Origin: an uncultured Prevotella sp.
GTDB lineage: Bacteria; Bacteroidota; Bacteroidia; Bacteroidales; Bacteroidaceae
Direction of reading: 5' to 3'
DNA length: 64,000 nt
Assembly (NCBI GenBank): GCA_934256705.1
Contig: CAKQPF010000011.1
Coordinates: 12,807-76,806, forward strand
Shown one piece after another: positions 17,185 to 25,599 of this stretch (position 1 is the stretch's first letter; each line of letters begins with the position of its first letter). Below the pieces are notes generated by a model. That model made no database searches, was not told where the DNA came from, and worked only from the letters and a program-made list of their open reading frames with translations. The position numbers and the translations under genes were made by a program.

Positions 17185-17360
17185 TCAGCCAACAGTGCCT
17201 CAATTATCCGCCACTGTGAGCGGCATTCTCAGCCAACAGTGCCTCAATTATCCGCCACTGTGAGCAGCATTCTCAGCCAACAGTGCCTCAATTATCCACC
17301 ACTGTGAGCCGCCCTCTCAGCCAACAGTATCTCAATTATCCGCCACTGTGCCAGCCGCGT
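17185..17360 (+). repeat. Tandem array of four 44-bp units
   Basis: TCAGCC begins units at 17185, 17229, 17273 and 17317, exactly 44 bp apart. Each unit carries CAGTG and CACTG arms around CCTCAATTATCCGC, so each could fold into a small hairpin. The last unit runs into the GCCACTGTG-headed hairpin element at 17343-17370. An open frame (start 17283) crosses it into the next gene, but the translation is repeat-derived. Confidence 0.8.
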
Positions 17361-17370
17361 TACCGGCTGG
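17343..17370 (+). repeat. GCCACTGTG hairpin element, copy 1
   Basis: GCCACTGTG is followed directly by CCAGCCG-CGTTAC-CGGCTGG, a seven-base-pair stem with a six-base loop. It ends 44 bases before the DUF4290 start codon. Other copies have different stems that keep pairing (see 28495, 35898, 48834, 54580, 58724). Confidence 0.75.
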
Positions 17371-17414
17371 AATACAAAGGAAAAAAAGAAGAATCTCAAC
17401 CCCCAATCACCAAG

Positions 17415-18026
17415 ATGAACATCGAAGGACTCGATTATAACACCCAGCGAGAGAAAATACGTCTCAACCAATACGGCAGGGAAATCCAGCAAATGGTGGA
17501 TTACTGCGTAGCATTGCCGACCAAAGAAGAGCGTCAGGAGTGCGCAGAGACCATCATTGCCACGATGAGACGCATGACTCCATCGACCCAGAACAATGCA
17601 GACCGTATGCAGACGCTATGGGATCACCTCGCATTGATGAGCAATTTCCAGCTCGACATTGACTATCCTGTGGAGATAACGACAGAGGAAAAACTCATGT
17701 CAAAGCCATCTCCTGTGCCTTATCCGGCGAAAACAATCTATGTACGCCACTATGGACAGTCCCTTTTCCAGATATTTGACCGGCTCAAGACCATGGAGCC
17801 GGGAGAGGAAAGGGACACTCTCGTGGCAAGAACTGCCAATCAGATGAAGCGCTGCCTTCTCATGTATGGCCATGGTAACGGCGATGCGGAGAAAGTGGCT
17901 GATGACCTTGCACGCTTCACTGATGGCAAGATACAGCTCGATATCGACAATTTCAAATTCGACAAGATAGACGTCAGGTCAATGCAACAGCAGCAGACCA
18001 ATAACAAAAAGAAAAAGAAGAAGTAA
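17415..18026 (+). CDS. DUF4290 domain-containing protein
   Basis: From the ATG at 17415 the protein reads MNIEGLDYNTQREKIRLNQY, the start of DUF4290, a Bacteroidetes-specific family of about 200 residues with unknown function. The C-terminus is a lysine-rich tail (NNKKKKKK) after a glutamine run. It lies five bases before murA, a pairing seen across Bacteroidetes, so a role connected with cell-wall precursor supply or its control is a reasonable guess. The 44 extra codons of the open frame are translated repeat and are left out. Confidence 0.88.
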   Translation: MNIEGLDYNTQREKIRLNQYGREIQQMVDYCVALPTKEERQECAETIIATMRRMTPSTQNNADRMQTLWDHLALMSNFQLDIDYPVEITTEEKLMSKPSPVPYPAKTIYVRHYGQSLFQIFDRLKTMEPGEERDTLVARTANQMKRCLLMYGHGNGDAEKVADDLARFTDGKIQLDIDNFKFDKIDVRSMQQQQTNNKKKKKK

Positions 18027-18031
18027 CCATC

Positions 18032-19336
18032 ATGGATGCATTTATCATTGAAGGCGGTCATCCGCTGTGCGGAACCATTACTCCACAGGGCGCGAAGAAT
18101 GAAGCCCTGGAGGTAATATGTGCCACATTGCTCACTGATGAGGAGGTTACGATTGACAACATTCCTGATATCCTCGATGTCAACAATCTCATTCAGCTGC
18201 TCGTAGATATAGGCGTGAAGGTCAGAAAGCTTGGTGTAGGAAAATATTCTTTCCAGTCTTCCGATCTCAATCTGGAGTATCTCCACAGTGATGGGTTTGT
18301 GATGAAGTGTGCCGCTCTTCGCGGTTCGGTGCTGATGATAGGTCCGTTGCTCGGACGTTTCGGCTGTGCTACAGTGGCAAAGCCGGGCGGTGACAAGATA
18401 GGACGCCGTCGTCTCGACACCCATTTCCTCGGTTTCAATAAGCTCGGTGCGAAATATGAACGCGTCGAGGGACGTGATGTGTACGAACTTCACGCTGACA
18501 GACTGAAGGGATGCTATATGCTTCTCGATGAGGCTTCCGTGACCGGTACGGCAAATATCATCATGGCGGCTGTCCTTGCGGAAGGCACTACGACCATTTA
18601 CAATGCGGCTTGTGAGCCTTATATACAGCAGCTCTGCACCATGCTCAATGCTATGGGAGCGAAGATTTCCGGCATTGCGTCCAATCTTCTCGTCATTGAG
18701 GGCGTGGAAAAACTGCATGGAGCTGCCCACAGGTTGCTGCCTGACATGATTGAGGTGGGCTCTTTCATAGCCATGGCGGCTATGGTGGGCAATGGCATTA
18801 CCATCAAGGATGCTTCCATAAGGAACCTCGGAGTGATTCCTGATGCCTTCCGTCGTCTCGGCATTCATATCGATGAAATAGGCGATGACCTCTTCATTCC
18901 TCATCATGACCATTACCAGATAGAGTCTTTCATCGACGGAACGATAATGACTCTCAGCGATGCTCCGTGGCCTGGACTCACTCCTGACCTGCTGAGCGTG
19001 CTGCTCGTGGTGGCTACCCAGGCGAAGGGATCGGTGCTGATACATCAGAAGATGTTCGAGAGCCGCCTCTTCTTTGTCGATAAACTCATAGATATGGGAG
19101 CGCAGATCATTCTCTGTGACCCTCATCGCGCTGTCGTGGTGGGACTTGATTCCTCCAAGCACCTGCGTTCAGGACGTATGTCCAGCCCGGATATCCGTGC
19201 AGGAATAGCTCTCCTTATTGCCGCTCTCAGTGCCGACGGAACATCCCAGATCAACAATATTTCGCAGATTGACCGTGGCTATGAGAATATCGAAGCCCGC
19301 CTGAATGCCCTTGGTGCAAAGATTACCCGCATATGA
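18032..19336 (+). CDS. murA: UDP-N-acetylglucosamine 1-carboxyvinyltransferase
   Basis: 434 residues with QGAKNEAL (Lys22 of the active site) at the N-terminus and repeated EPSP-synthase-like lobes. It transfers enolpyruvate from PEP to UDP-GlcNAc, the first committed step of peptidoglycan synthesis. The active-site loop reads VAKPGGDKIGRRRLDTHF: the cysteine that fosfomycin alkylates in most bacteria (Cys115 in E. coli) is Asp121 here. An Asp at this site keeps activity in other species and gives intrinsic fosfomycin resistance. The stop overlaps rimM by four bases. Confidence 0.95.
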   Translation: MDAFIIEGGHPLCGTITPQGAKNEALEVICATLLTDEEVTIDNIPDILDVNNLIQLLVDIGVKVRKLGVGKYSFQSSDLNLEYLHSDGFVMKCAALRGSVLMIGPLLGRFGCATVAKPGGDKIGRRRLDTHFLGFNKLGAKYERVEGRDVYELHADRLKGCYMLLDEASVTGTANIIMAAVLAEGTTTIYNAACEPYIQQLCTMLNAMGAKISGIASNLLVIEGVEKLHGAAHRLLPDMIEVGSFIAMAAMVGNGITIKDASIRNLGVIPDAFRRLGIHIDEIGDDLFIPHHDHYQIESFIDGTIMTLSDAPWPGLTPDLLSVLLVVATQAKGSVLIHQKMFESRLFFVDKLIDMGAQIILCDPHRAVVVGLDSSKHLRSGRMSSPDIRAGIALLIAALSADGTSQINNISQIDRGYENIEARLNALGAKITRI

Positions 19337-19845
19337 TCAGACAAGAAGATGTATATAAAATAGGTGTAATAGGCAAGACGCACGGCGTGAAAGGCGAACT
19401 GTCTGTCCAGATTGACGATGATGTCTTCGACCGTGTGGATGCTGATTACCTCGTGCTCTCGCTCGATGGAATACTTGTTCCCTTCTTTCTGGAGGAATAC
19501 AGGTTCAAGAGTGACGAAGTGGCGCTCATCAAATTCCTCAATATTGACACCCAGGAACGTGCCCGTGAACTTACAGGTACGGAGGTGTTCTTCCCCCGTT
19601 CGCTGGCGGAAGACGGTGCTGATGCTCCGTTGTCAAAGGCGCAGATAGTGGGATTCTCCATCGTCAATGACGGCAATGGCAAAGAGGTGGGACGCATTGC
19701 GCATATTGATGACACTACCGTCAATACGCTTTTCGAACTTGAGGACGGCACTCTTATCCCTGCCACCGACGATATGGTGGTGGAGATAGACCTTGATAAT
19801 CGCATTATTAGGATGAACCTCCCGGAGGGACTCCTCGATCTCTAA
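19333..19845 (+). CDS. rimM: Ribosome maturation factor RimM
   Basis: 170 residues with the RimM N-terminal beta-barrel start (YKIGVIGKTHGVKGELSVQI) and PRC-barrel-type C-terminal half (GTLIPATDDMVVEIDL). It helps assemble the head of the 30S subunit around protein S19. The ATG overlaps the murA stop (ATGA), so it is translated with murA. Confidence 0.94.
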   Translation: MIRQEDVYKIGVIGKTHGVKGELSVQIDDDVFDRVDADYLVLSLDGILVPFFLEEYRFKSDEVALIKFLNIDTQERARELTGTEVFFPRSLAEDGADAPLSKAQIVGFSIVNDGNGKEVGRIAHIDDTTVNTLFELEDGTLIPATDDMVVEIDLDNRIIRMNLPEGLLDL

Positions 19846-19892
19846 GCCCCTATTTGATGACTTTCAGCGCATCATGTAATCATAATGACAAG

Positions 19893-21047
19893 ATGAAACA
19901 GCAGATATGTATTCTTGGAAGTACCGGTTCCATCGGTACTCAGGCTCTTCAAGTCATTGAAGAGCAAAGCGAACGCTTTGAAGCTTATTGCCTTACGGCG
20001 AACAATAAGGTGGAACTGCTTGCCGAGCAGGCACGCAAATTCCGTCCGGCGGCTGTCGTGATAGCCAATGAAAGCAAATACGACGCCCTCGTTTCCCTCC
20101 TCAGTGACTGTCCCGACATAAAGGTTTATGCCGGAGCCAAGGCGCTGTGTGACATCGTTGAGGCTGGTCCTATTGACATGGTGCTGACAGCAATGGTGGG
20201 ATTTGCAGGACTTGAGCCTACCATCCATGCCATTAAGGCGCGTAAGAAGATATGCCTTGCCAATAAGGAGACGCTCGTGGTGGCAGGCGAACTCGTCATG
20301 GGACTTGCCGAACAGTATCATGCTCCAATCCTGCCTGTTGACTCCGAGCATTCCGCTATCTTCCAGTCTCTCGTGGGAGACCATGGCAATGAGATAGAGA
20401 AAATCCTGCTCACAGCCTCTGGCGGGCCTTTCCGGCAGTTCTCTTTGGAGCAGATGAAGAGCGTCACGGCGGCGGATGCACTCAAGCATCCTACATGGGA
20501 TATGGGCGCAAAGATCACCATCGACTCCGCTTCCATGATGAACAAGGGCTTTGAAGTCATAGAGGCAAAATGGCTCTTTGGCGTTGATGCCGACCGAATC
20601 CAGGTGCTGGTGCATCCTCAGAGCATTGTTCATAGTGCGGTGCAGTATCGTGATGGAGCAGTGAAAGCCCAGCTTGGAGTGCCTGATATGCGCCTTCCTA
20701 TCCAGTATGCTTTCACATTCCCTGAGCGTCTTCACATGAGTGGTGAGCGCCTTGACTTGTTCAAGACCCCGTTGGAGTTCTTTGAGCCCGACCTTGAGAA
20801 GTTCCAATGTCTCGCCCTTGCCTATGAAACCATACGTCGTGGTGGCAATGCTGCCTGTGTGGTCAACGCTGCAAATGAAGTGGTCAATCTCGCTTTCCGA
20901 CAGGGCAAATGTGGTTTCCTCGACATGGGTGACATCATAGCCAAGACGCTTGACAAGGCTACTGTAATCCAAAAGCCTACACTCGACGACTATCTCGCTT
21001 CCGACCTTGAGGCTCGACGCATCGCTTCCGAACTCCTTTCTCTATAG
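19893..21047 (+). CDS. dxr: 1-deoxy-D-xylulose 5-phosphate reductoisomerase
   Basis: 384 residues starting MKQQICILGSTGSIGTQALQ, the NADPH-binding motif, with the metal-binding block PVDSEHSAIFQ and the GGPFR catalytic loop. It makes 2-C-methyl-D-erythritol 4-phosphate, the committed step of non-mevalonate isoprenoid synthesis; ispH of the same pathway is at 56855. The open frame begins at 19854 but the first 13 residues are outside the family, so the ATG at 19893 is used. Confidence 0.95.
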   Translation: MKQQICILGSTGSIGTQALQVIEEQSERFEAYCLTANNKVELLAEQARKFRPAAVVIANESKYDALVSLLSDCPDIKVYAGAKALCDIVEAGPIDMVLTAMVGFAGLEPTIHAIKARKKICLANKETLVVAGELVMGLAEQYHAPILPVDSEHSAIFQSLVGDHGNEIEKILLTASGGPFRQFSLEQMKSVTAADALKHPTWDMGAKITIDSASMMNKGFEVIEAKWLFGVDADRIQVLVHPQSIVHSAVQYRDGAVKAQLGVPDMRLPIQYAFTFPERLHMSGERLDLFKTPLEFFEPDLEKFQCLALAYETIRRGGNAACVVNAANEVVNLAFRQGKCGFLDMGDIIAKTLDKATVIQKPTLDDYLASDLEARRIASELLSL

Positions 21048-21085
21048 GTAATATGGAATAGGTAATAGGAAATAGGAGATTACAC
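21043..21085 (+). repeat. Low-complexity GGAATAGG-type tract
   Basis: TATAGGTAATATGGAATAGG and a further GGTAATAGGAAATAGGAG unit follow the dxr stop and end in AGATTAC. It matches the tracts at 11148-11205 and 57719-57770. Confidence 0.6.
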
Positions 21086-21128
21086 TATGTCACTAATGTA
21101 AATTATCACAATATTCTATCGAAATTAA

Positions 21129-22667
21129 ATGGAAGTTTTTTTAATAAGAACAGCGCAGTTTATCCTCGCGATAACGCTGCTTGTCTTCCTTCATGAAGGC
21201 GGACACTTTACATTTGCGAAACTTTTCAAGACGAGAGTATCGCGTTTCTATATCTTCGCAAACTGGAAGTTCCACCTCTGGAGCAGTTATGACAACTGGT
21301 TTCGTCGCCTCATTGGCAAAAAGCCTGTCACGGAACGTGACAACGAAGGCGTAAACTTCTTCCAGCAGGTGAAGAACTGGTACTACTCTGCCACAGGCAA
21401 AAAGGACCGCATCGTCACCAAGAACGTAGGCAACAAGAAGTATGATGACAACGTAGGAACCGAGTATGGTATCGGTTGGCTCCCTATTGGAGGCTACTGC
21501 CAGATAGATGGTATGATCGATGAAACGCAGACTGCCGAGAAACTTTCCTCGCCTGCACAGCCTTGGGAGTTCCGCAGCAAGAAGGCATACCAGCGCCTTC
21601 TCATCATGGCAGGTGGCGTAATGGTCAATTTCGTTCTCGCTCTCGTTATCTATTCAGCCGTGTTCTATTTCCACGGAGACGACTATTATGCCGTTCAGGA
21701 CATGACAATGGGCATGAAATTCAATGATGATGCCAAGGCTCTCGGCTTCAAGGACGGGGATATCCTCATGTCTTCCGACCGTGGAGAATTCAAGGATTTC
21801 AGTGCAGACCTCATGCGTGACATCTCCAAAGCCACAGAGGTGACCGTGAAGCGTGACGGCAAAGAGGTGGCAATAGCTATGCCTGGAGACCTCAATCTTC
21901 TCGATATGCTCAAGACGGAGCCTGTATTCTGCCGTCCGTTTGTGCCGGCAGAAGTGGATACTGTCATCGCTGGCACACCGGCAGCAAAGATCTCCATCGC
22001 CAAGGGAGACGTCATAGTGAAGATTGACGACAAGGCTATCGACTCATGGAATGCCTTCACTTACGAGAGTGGACGCATCGTGGATGCCCTCGCTGACGCA
22101 AAGACCACCAAGGACAGCACCGCTGTGCTCACTCGCACCATCGTATGGAAGAAGGCTGGCACCGAAACAATGGACACGGCAAAGGTGACCTTCGGATATG
22201 ATGACGGCCGTGCATTGCTCGGTGTAGGCATGACTACGATAGCGCATTACTATAAGCCACACCACGTGGATTACGATATTCTGCCAAGTATCAATGCTGG
22301 TTGCAGTTATGGTATAGGCGTACTCGGTGGCTATGTGAGCGACCTCAAGTATGTGGCAAGCAAGGAAGGCGCCAAGAGCCTCGGCGGTTTTGGAGCCATA
22401 GGCAGTATGTTCCCACCTGTTTGGGACTGGATTACCTTCTGGAAGATGACTGCTTTCCTCAGCATTATCCTTGCTTTCATGAATATCATTCCTATTCCAG
22501 GACTTGATGGCGGACATATTCTCTTCCTCCTTTATGAGGTGGTGACACGTCGCCAGCCAAGCCTTAAGTTCCTGCAGATTTCACAAAATATCGGCATGGG
22601 CTTCCTTCTTCTGCTCATGGTGATGGCTAATATCAATGACATACTCCGCTGGATAGGAGTGATGTAA
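21129..22667 (+). CDS. rseP: RIP metalloprotease RseP (site-2 protease)
   Basis: 512 residues. The zinc motif HEGGH (His22, Glu23, His26) lies in the first membrane helix, and the second motif PIPGLDGGHILFLLYE lies near residue 458. PDZ-like sequence sits between, including GTPAAKISIAKGDVIVKID. The enzyme cuts transmembrane anti-sigma factors or other membrane peptides inside the bilayer. The length is greater than in E. coli (450) because of insertions after the first helix, as is usual in Bacteroidetes. It follows dxr, a conserved neighbour in many bacteria. Confidence 0.94.
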   Translation: MEVFLIRTAQFILAITLLVFLHEGGHFTFAKLFKTRVSRFYIFANWKFHLWSSYDNWFRRLIGKKPVTERDNEGVNFFQQVKNWYYSATGKKDRIVTKNVGNKKYDDNVGTEYGIGWLPIGGYCQIDGMIDETQTAEKLSSPAQPWEFRSKKAYQRLLIMAGGVMVNFVLALVIYSAVFYFHGDDYYAVQDMTMGMKFNDDAKALGFKDGDILMSSDRGEFKDFSADLMRDISKATEVTVKRDGKEVAIAMPGDLNLLDMLKTEPVFCRPFVPAEVDTVIAGTPAAKISIAKGDVIVKIDDKAIDSWNAFTYESGRIVDALADAKTTKDSTAVLTRTIVWKKAGTETMDTAKVTFGYDDGRALLGVGMTTIAHYYKPHHVDYDILPSINAGCSYGIGVLGGYVSDLKYVASKEGAKSLGGFGAIGSMFPPVWDWITFWKMTAFLSIILAFMNIIPIPGLDGGHILFLLYEVVTRRQPSLKFLQISQNIGMGFLLLLMVMANINDILRWIGVM

Positions 22668-22681
22668 GGTGCAGAATAGAT

Positions 22682-22754
22682 AAAATATCAATAAATAAAA
22701 ACAAAGAAAAATATATTTTCATGTTTATTCTTTATTTTTATTTATTGATATTTT
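22682..22754 (+). terminator. Long AT hairpin after rseP
   Basis: AAAATATCAATAAATAAAAA (22682-22701) and TTTTTATTTATTGATATTTT (22735-22754) are perfect 20-base arms with a 33-base loop. It lies 15 bases after the rseP stop and probably ends that transcript. It belongs to the AT hairpin family also seen at 4616, 8156 and 60602. Confidence 0.6.
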
Positions 22755-22807
22755 TTGTAAAGAAGTAGTACGTTTACCATATTATCTAACAACTAACTAA
22801 CACTTTT

Positions 22808-24130
22808 ATGCAAACATCATTTAGAAAACTATTCTTGGCAGTCGTCCTATGGATGATGACTGTCAGCACAGCGTGCGCTGAAAATTATCCTTATCGCAGT
22901 GATTTCTTATGGGTTACAACGCCTGATCATGCCGATTGGCTCTACAAGACTGGTGAGAAAGCGTCAGTGGAGGTGCAACTATATAAATATGGTGTGCCAC
23001 AGAATGCCGAGATTTCTTACACCATCAGCCGCGATATGCTGGAGCCTGAGAGCAGTGGCAAGGCTACATTGAAGAATGGTAGGGTAGTGGTGAAAATGGG
23101 AACACGCCGTGAGCCTGGATTTCTTGACCTCAAACTGACTGCTAAAATCAATGGCGCTACTACCTCACATCATGTGAAAGTGGGCTTCTCTGTGGATAAA
23201 ATCATGCCTTACACCAAGGAACCGGCTGATTTTACCGCCTTTTGGCAGAAAGAAATGGATGCTTTGAAGTCGCTTCCGCTCCGCTATACTATCAATCCTG
23301 CGCATGAATATGACACTGACAAGGCTGATGCTTACCTCGTGCGCCTGGAAGTAAACAAGCAGAGACAGTGCATCTATGGTTATCTCTTCATTCCTAAAGC
23401 CCACAAAAAAGGAGCTTGCCCTATCGTAATATGCCCTCCTGGAGCTGGCGTAAAGACCATCAAAGAACCGCTTCGCCATCGTTATTACGCAGACAATGGT
23501 TGCATACGCTTCGAGACAGAGATACATGGTCTCGACCCAAGAATGACGGAGAAGCAGTTTAAGGAAATCAGTACAGCCCTTAATACAGGTGTCAATGGCT
23601 ATTTGTGTCAAGGACTCGACTCTCGCGATAATTATTATATGAAGCACGTCTATCTCGGATTGGTGCTTGCTGTCGATTTCCTCACCTCCCTTCCTGAGTG
23701 GGATGGCAAGAATGTTGCCGTGCAGGGAGGCAGTCAGGGCGGCGCTTTAAGTCTTGTCTTGGCAGCCCTTGACAGTCGCGTAACGCTCTGCTGTGCCAAC
23801 CATCCTGCCCTTGCAGACATGGCGGCTTACCGTGAAAAGGGCAGAACGGGCGGTTATCCACACATGCACCGTATCGGTGTGCTCAATGATATCGCTGAGA
23901 AGACCCTGCAATATTACGACGTTGTCAATTTCGCGCGCCACATCAAGTGCCCGGTCCGCATGACATGGGGATATAATGACAACACTTGTCCGCCTACAAC
24001 CAGCTACGCTGTATGGAATGTCCTCAAGTGTCCTAAGTCGTCTCTCGTCACTCCTATCAACGAGCATTGGACCAGCGAAGCCACAGAAAAGGCGCATTGC
24101 GACTGGATTTTGTCAAATCTCAGTAAGTAG
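22808..24130 (+). CDS. Secreted acetyl-xylan esterase-like alpha/beta hydrolase (CE7/AXE1 family)
   Basis: 440 residues with a signal peptide (VVLWMMTVSTACA, about residues 12-24) and an N-terminal beta domain, then an alpha/beta hydrolase. The nucleophile is in GGSQGG (Ser near 309), the acid in WGYNDNTCPP, and the histidine in INEHW. This matches the AXE1/CE7 family (acetyl-xylan esterase or cephalosporin-C deacetylase), which removes acetyl groups from xylo-oligosaccharides and related sugars. It is likely periplasmic or on the cell surface. It stands alone between rseP and a convergent operon, so its sugar target is not indicated. Confidence 0.87.
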   Translation: MQTSFRKLFLAVVLWMMTVSTACAENYPYRSDFLWVTTPDHADWLYKTGEKASVEVQLYKYGVPQNAEISYTISRDMLEPESSGKATLKNGRVVVKMGTRREPGFLDLKLTAKINGATTSHHVKVGFSVDKIMPYTKEPADFTAFWQKEMDALKSLPLRYTINPAHEYDTDKADAYLVRLEVNKQRQCIYGYLFIPKAHKKGACPIVICPPGAGVKTIKEPLRHRYYADNGCIRFETEIHGLDPRMTEKQFKEISTALNTGVNGYLCQGLDSRDNYYMKHVYLGLVLAVDFLTSLPEWDGKNVAVQGGSQGGALSLVLAALDSRVTLCCANHPALADMAAYREKGRTGGYPHMHRIGVLNDIAEKTLQYYDVVNFARHIKCPVRMTWGYNDNTCPPTTSYAVWNVLKCPKSSLVTPINEHWTSEATEKAHCDWILSNLSK

Positions 24131-24265
24131 TTGGCTTTCTTTCTAATAGACCTTGTAAGAGTTCTTCAATCAAAAAGATAGTTTTTTATAGAATTCAAAT
24201 ATGTGCAAGATGCTCTGAAATACGTATTTCTATTTCATATCCTGACTACATTATTGAGTAATAAT

Positions 24266-24303
24266 AACGCCCTGTAATGATGATTTTCATTACAGGGCGT
24301 TTC
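24266..24303. terminator. Strong hairpin between convergent genes
   Basis: AACGCCCTGTAATGA (24266-24280) and TCATTACAGGGCGTT (24287-24301) are perfect 15-base arms with a six-base loop. It lies between the esterase gene (plus) and the DUF3791/DUF3990 operon (minus), so it can terminate both. Confidence 0.8.
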
Positions 24304-24331
24304 GATTATTTGCAATTTTCTCTTTGATGTT

Positions 24332-24556
24332 TTATTTTACCACACCAGTTTCTATTTCATTCTCTAAAAAAGAGAAGACATATACAGCTCCCTCGTAATA
24401 CAAACCACAGGCAGGTTCACACAGACGCTTGTATGTCTCAGAAGAATATAGCTCATCGAGGGCTTTCTTCATGTCCCAACCATATTTTTGCATTAGCATC
24501 TCAACTAATTCCGTTGAGAGACATTCTATTTGGAATTGAATATCTTGGCTCATCAT
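24332..24556 (-). CDS. Small protein of a DUF3791-DUF3990 module
   Basis: 74 residues, beginning with two Met codons (24556 or 24553) and containing MLMQKYGWDMKKALDELYSS followed by SETYKRLCEPACGLYYEGA. I recall this type as the third gene in Bacteroidetes DUF3791-DUF3990 modules; it resembles a diverged DUF3791-like helical protein. No catalytic motif is visible, so it may be a partner or antitoxin-like protein. It overlaps the stop of the DUF3990 gene by one base (TAATG), showing coupled translation. Function is unknown. Confidence 0.75.
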   Translation of the reverse strand: MMSQDIQFQIECLSTELVEMLMQKYGWDMKKALDELYSSETYKRLCEPACGLYYEGAVYVFSFLENEIETGVVK

Positions 24557-25041
24557 TATATTTTCCTTAAATATCTTATTGCTTTTTCTGTTCCAAAGAA
24601 GTATTGGATTGCAGGCTTTCTAAAGCGTAGTTCTTCTATCATTCGGTCTATATCAATATAGCCCAACATATAGCGACGCATCTGTAGACCTACTGTGTCA
24701 TCAGCAATAGGACCTATCACTATGTCATAAGTGTGAGCCGGCGCGGATGTCAGATTCTTTCTGTTCATCAGAATAAATTCCGCCCACTCTTTAGAATAAT
24801 CTACAAAAACCTTTACTGATAAAGGGGAAGATTCGTCAGTAAGTACAGTTTCATCAAATATAAACGTATTTACTATCGGTTTCCCTTCTTTCTGTCTTTG
24901 AGTTGTACGAATAGCCATTTCCATAGCTTGTGACTCATTAGGATTTAGATAAAAACCGCACCCGAAATCCTTGCCTTTGCGTGAAAGGCATAGGTCTATT
25001 TCGTTAATAATGACATTACTTCCGTGATATAGTTTTAGCAT
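24556..25041 (-). CDS. DUF3990 domain-containing protein (ADP-ribosyltransferase-like fold)
   Basis: 161 residues from the ATG at 25041. The N-terminus MLKLYHGSNVIINEID, then KDFGCGFYLNPNESQAMEMA, matches DUF3990. As I recall this family is placed with ADP-ribosyltransferases; the His of YHGS, the Tyr of GFYL and the Glu of WAEFILMNRK resemble an H-Y-E type active site. It could be an intracellular toxin or a modifying enzyme. The open frame runs to 25128, but the first 29 residues precede the family start. It overlaps the DUF3791 gene by seven bases and the following small gene by one. The low GC content suggests acquisition by transfer. Confidence 0.82.
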   Translation of the reverse strand: MLKLYHGSNVIINEIDLCLSRKGKDFGCGFYLNPNESQAMEMAIRTTQRQKEGKPIVNTFIFDETVLTDESSPLSVKVFVDYSKEWAEFILMNRKNLTSAPAHTYDIVIGPIADDTVGLQMRRYMLGYIDIDRMIEELRFRKPAIQYFFGTEKAIRYLRKI

Positions 25042-25259
25042 CCTAATCGTCCTCCATTCTTTTGACATAATAACGTAATATCCTCCACTGCGTCCTCTAT
25101 AGAAAGAGTGTGCTCTGCTGCGTAACAATCTATAAGGAAATCTATTCCTTTGAATCTACGCAAATATGCATAAGATTGCGCTAATGTCAGTTGGAAGCGA
25201 TTTGCGAATGCACTGACACAGCAGTTTACGTATTCTATTATGTTATGAGTCAAATCCAT
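25035..25259 (-). CDS. DUF3791 domain-containing protein
   Basis: 74 residues, MDLTHNIIEYVNCCVSAFAN at the start and IDFLIDCYAAEHTLSIEDAV near the middle, ending KNGG-RLGC. This is the pattern of DUF3791, a short helical family almost always found next to DUF3990. The close coupling suggests that it partners or restrains the DUF3990 protein (inference). It is the first gene of the operon and has an excellent promoter at 25286-25316. Confidence 0.82.
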   Translation of the reverse strand: MDLTHNIIEYVNCCVSAFANRFQLTLAQSYAYLRRFKGIDFLIDCYAAEHTLSIEDAVEDITLLCQKNGGRLGC

Positions 25260-25285
25260 ATCCTTATAATTTCGGTTTCTGTTTG

Positions 25286-25316
25286 CAAATATACAGTATT
25301 ATTTCGAAACTGCAAA
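25286..25316 (-). promoter_or_regulatory. Promoter of the DUF3791-DUF3990 operon
   Basis: On the minus strand TTTG (25316-25313), 19 bases, then TATATTTG (25293-25286): an exact match to the Bacteroidetes TTTG-N19-TAnnTTTG promoter. The start codon of the first gene (25259) is about 20 bases after the expected transcription start. Confidence 0.8.
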
Positions 25317-25599
25317 GTTTCCTATTATTTTCTTTCATAAAATGGATATTGTTGGTATGCTTCGCGCTTTTCCATTGATTTATATTTCTGATTGATAAAT
25401 CTCATCATTTGTAGTTTCAAATATTTGTGCGTGCAATCAGAAGCAACCTTTTTATTGTTAATATAGTCCAAGCTCTGAGTCCTGAAAAGGGGAATGGCTG
25501 GATTGCTATTCAAGAAACTGCAAATGCCTTCAGATACGTGAATTATAGCGTAAAAATGTAAGTGTCAGAGTAATAAACAGTTATGATTTTTCAGTCGCA

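Noticed and set aside
17840..19162. 440-residue ORF opposite murA, and the 366-residue ORF opposite dxr
   Set aside because: They are antisense shadows of well-identified genes, caused by codon bias.
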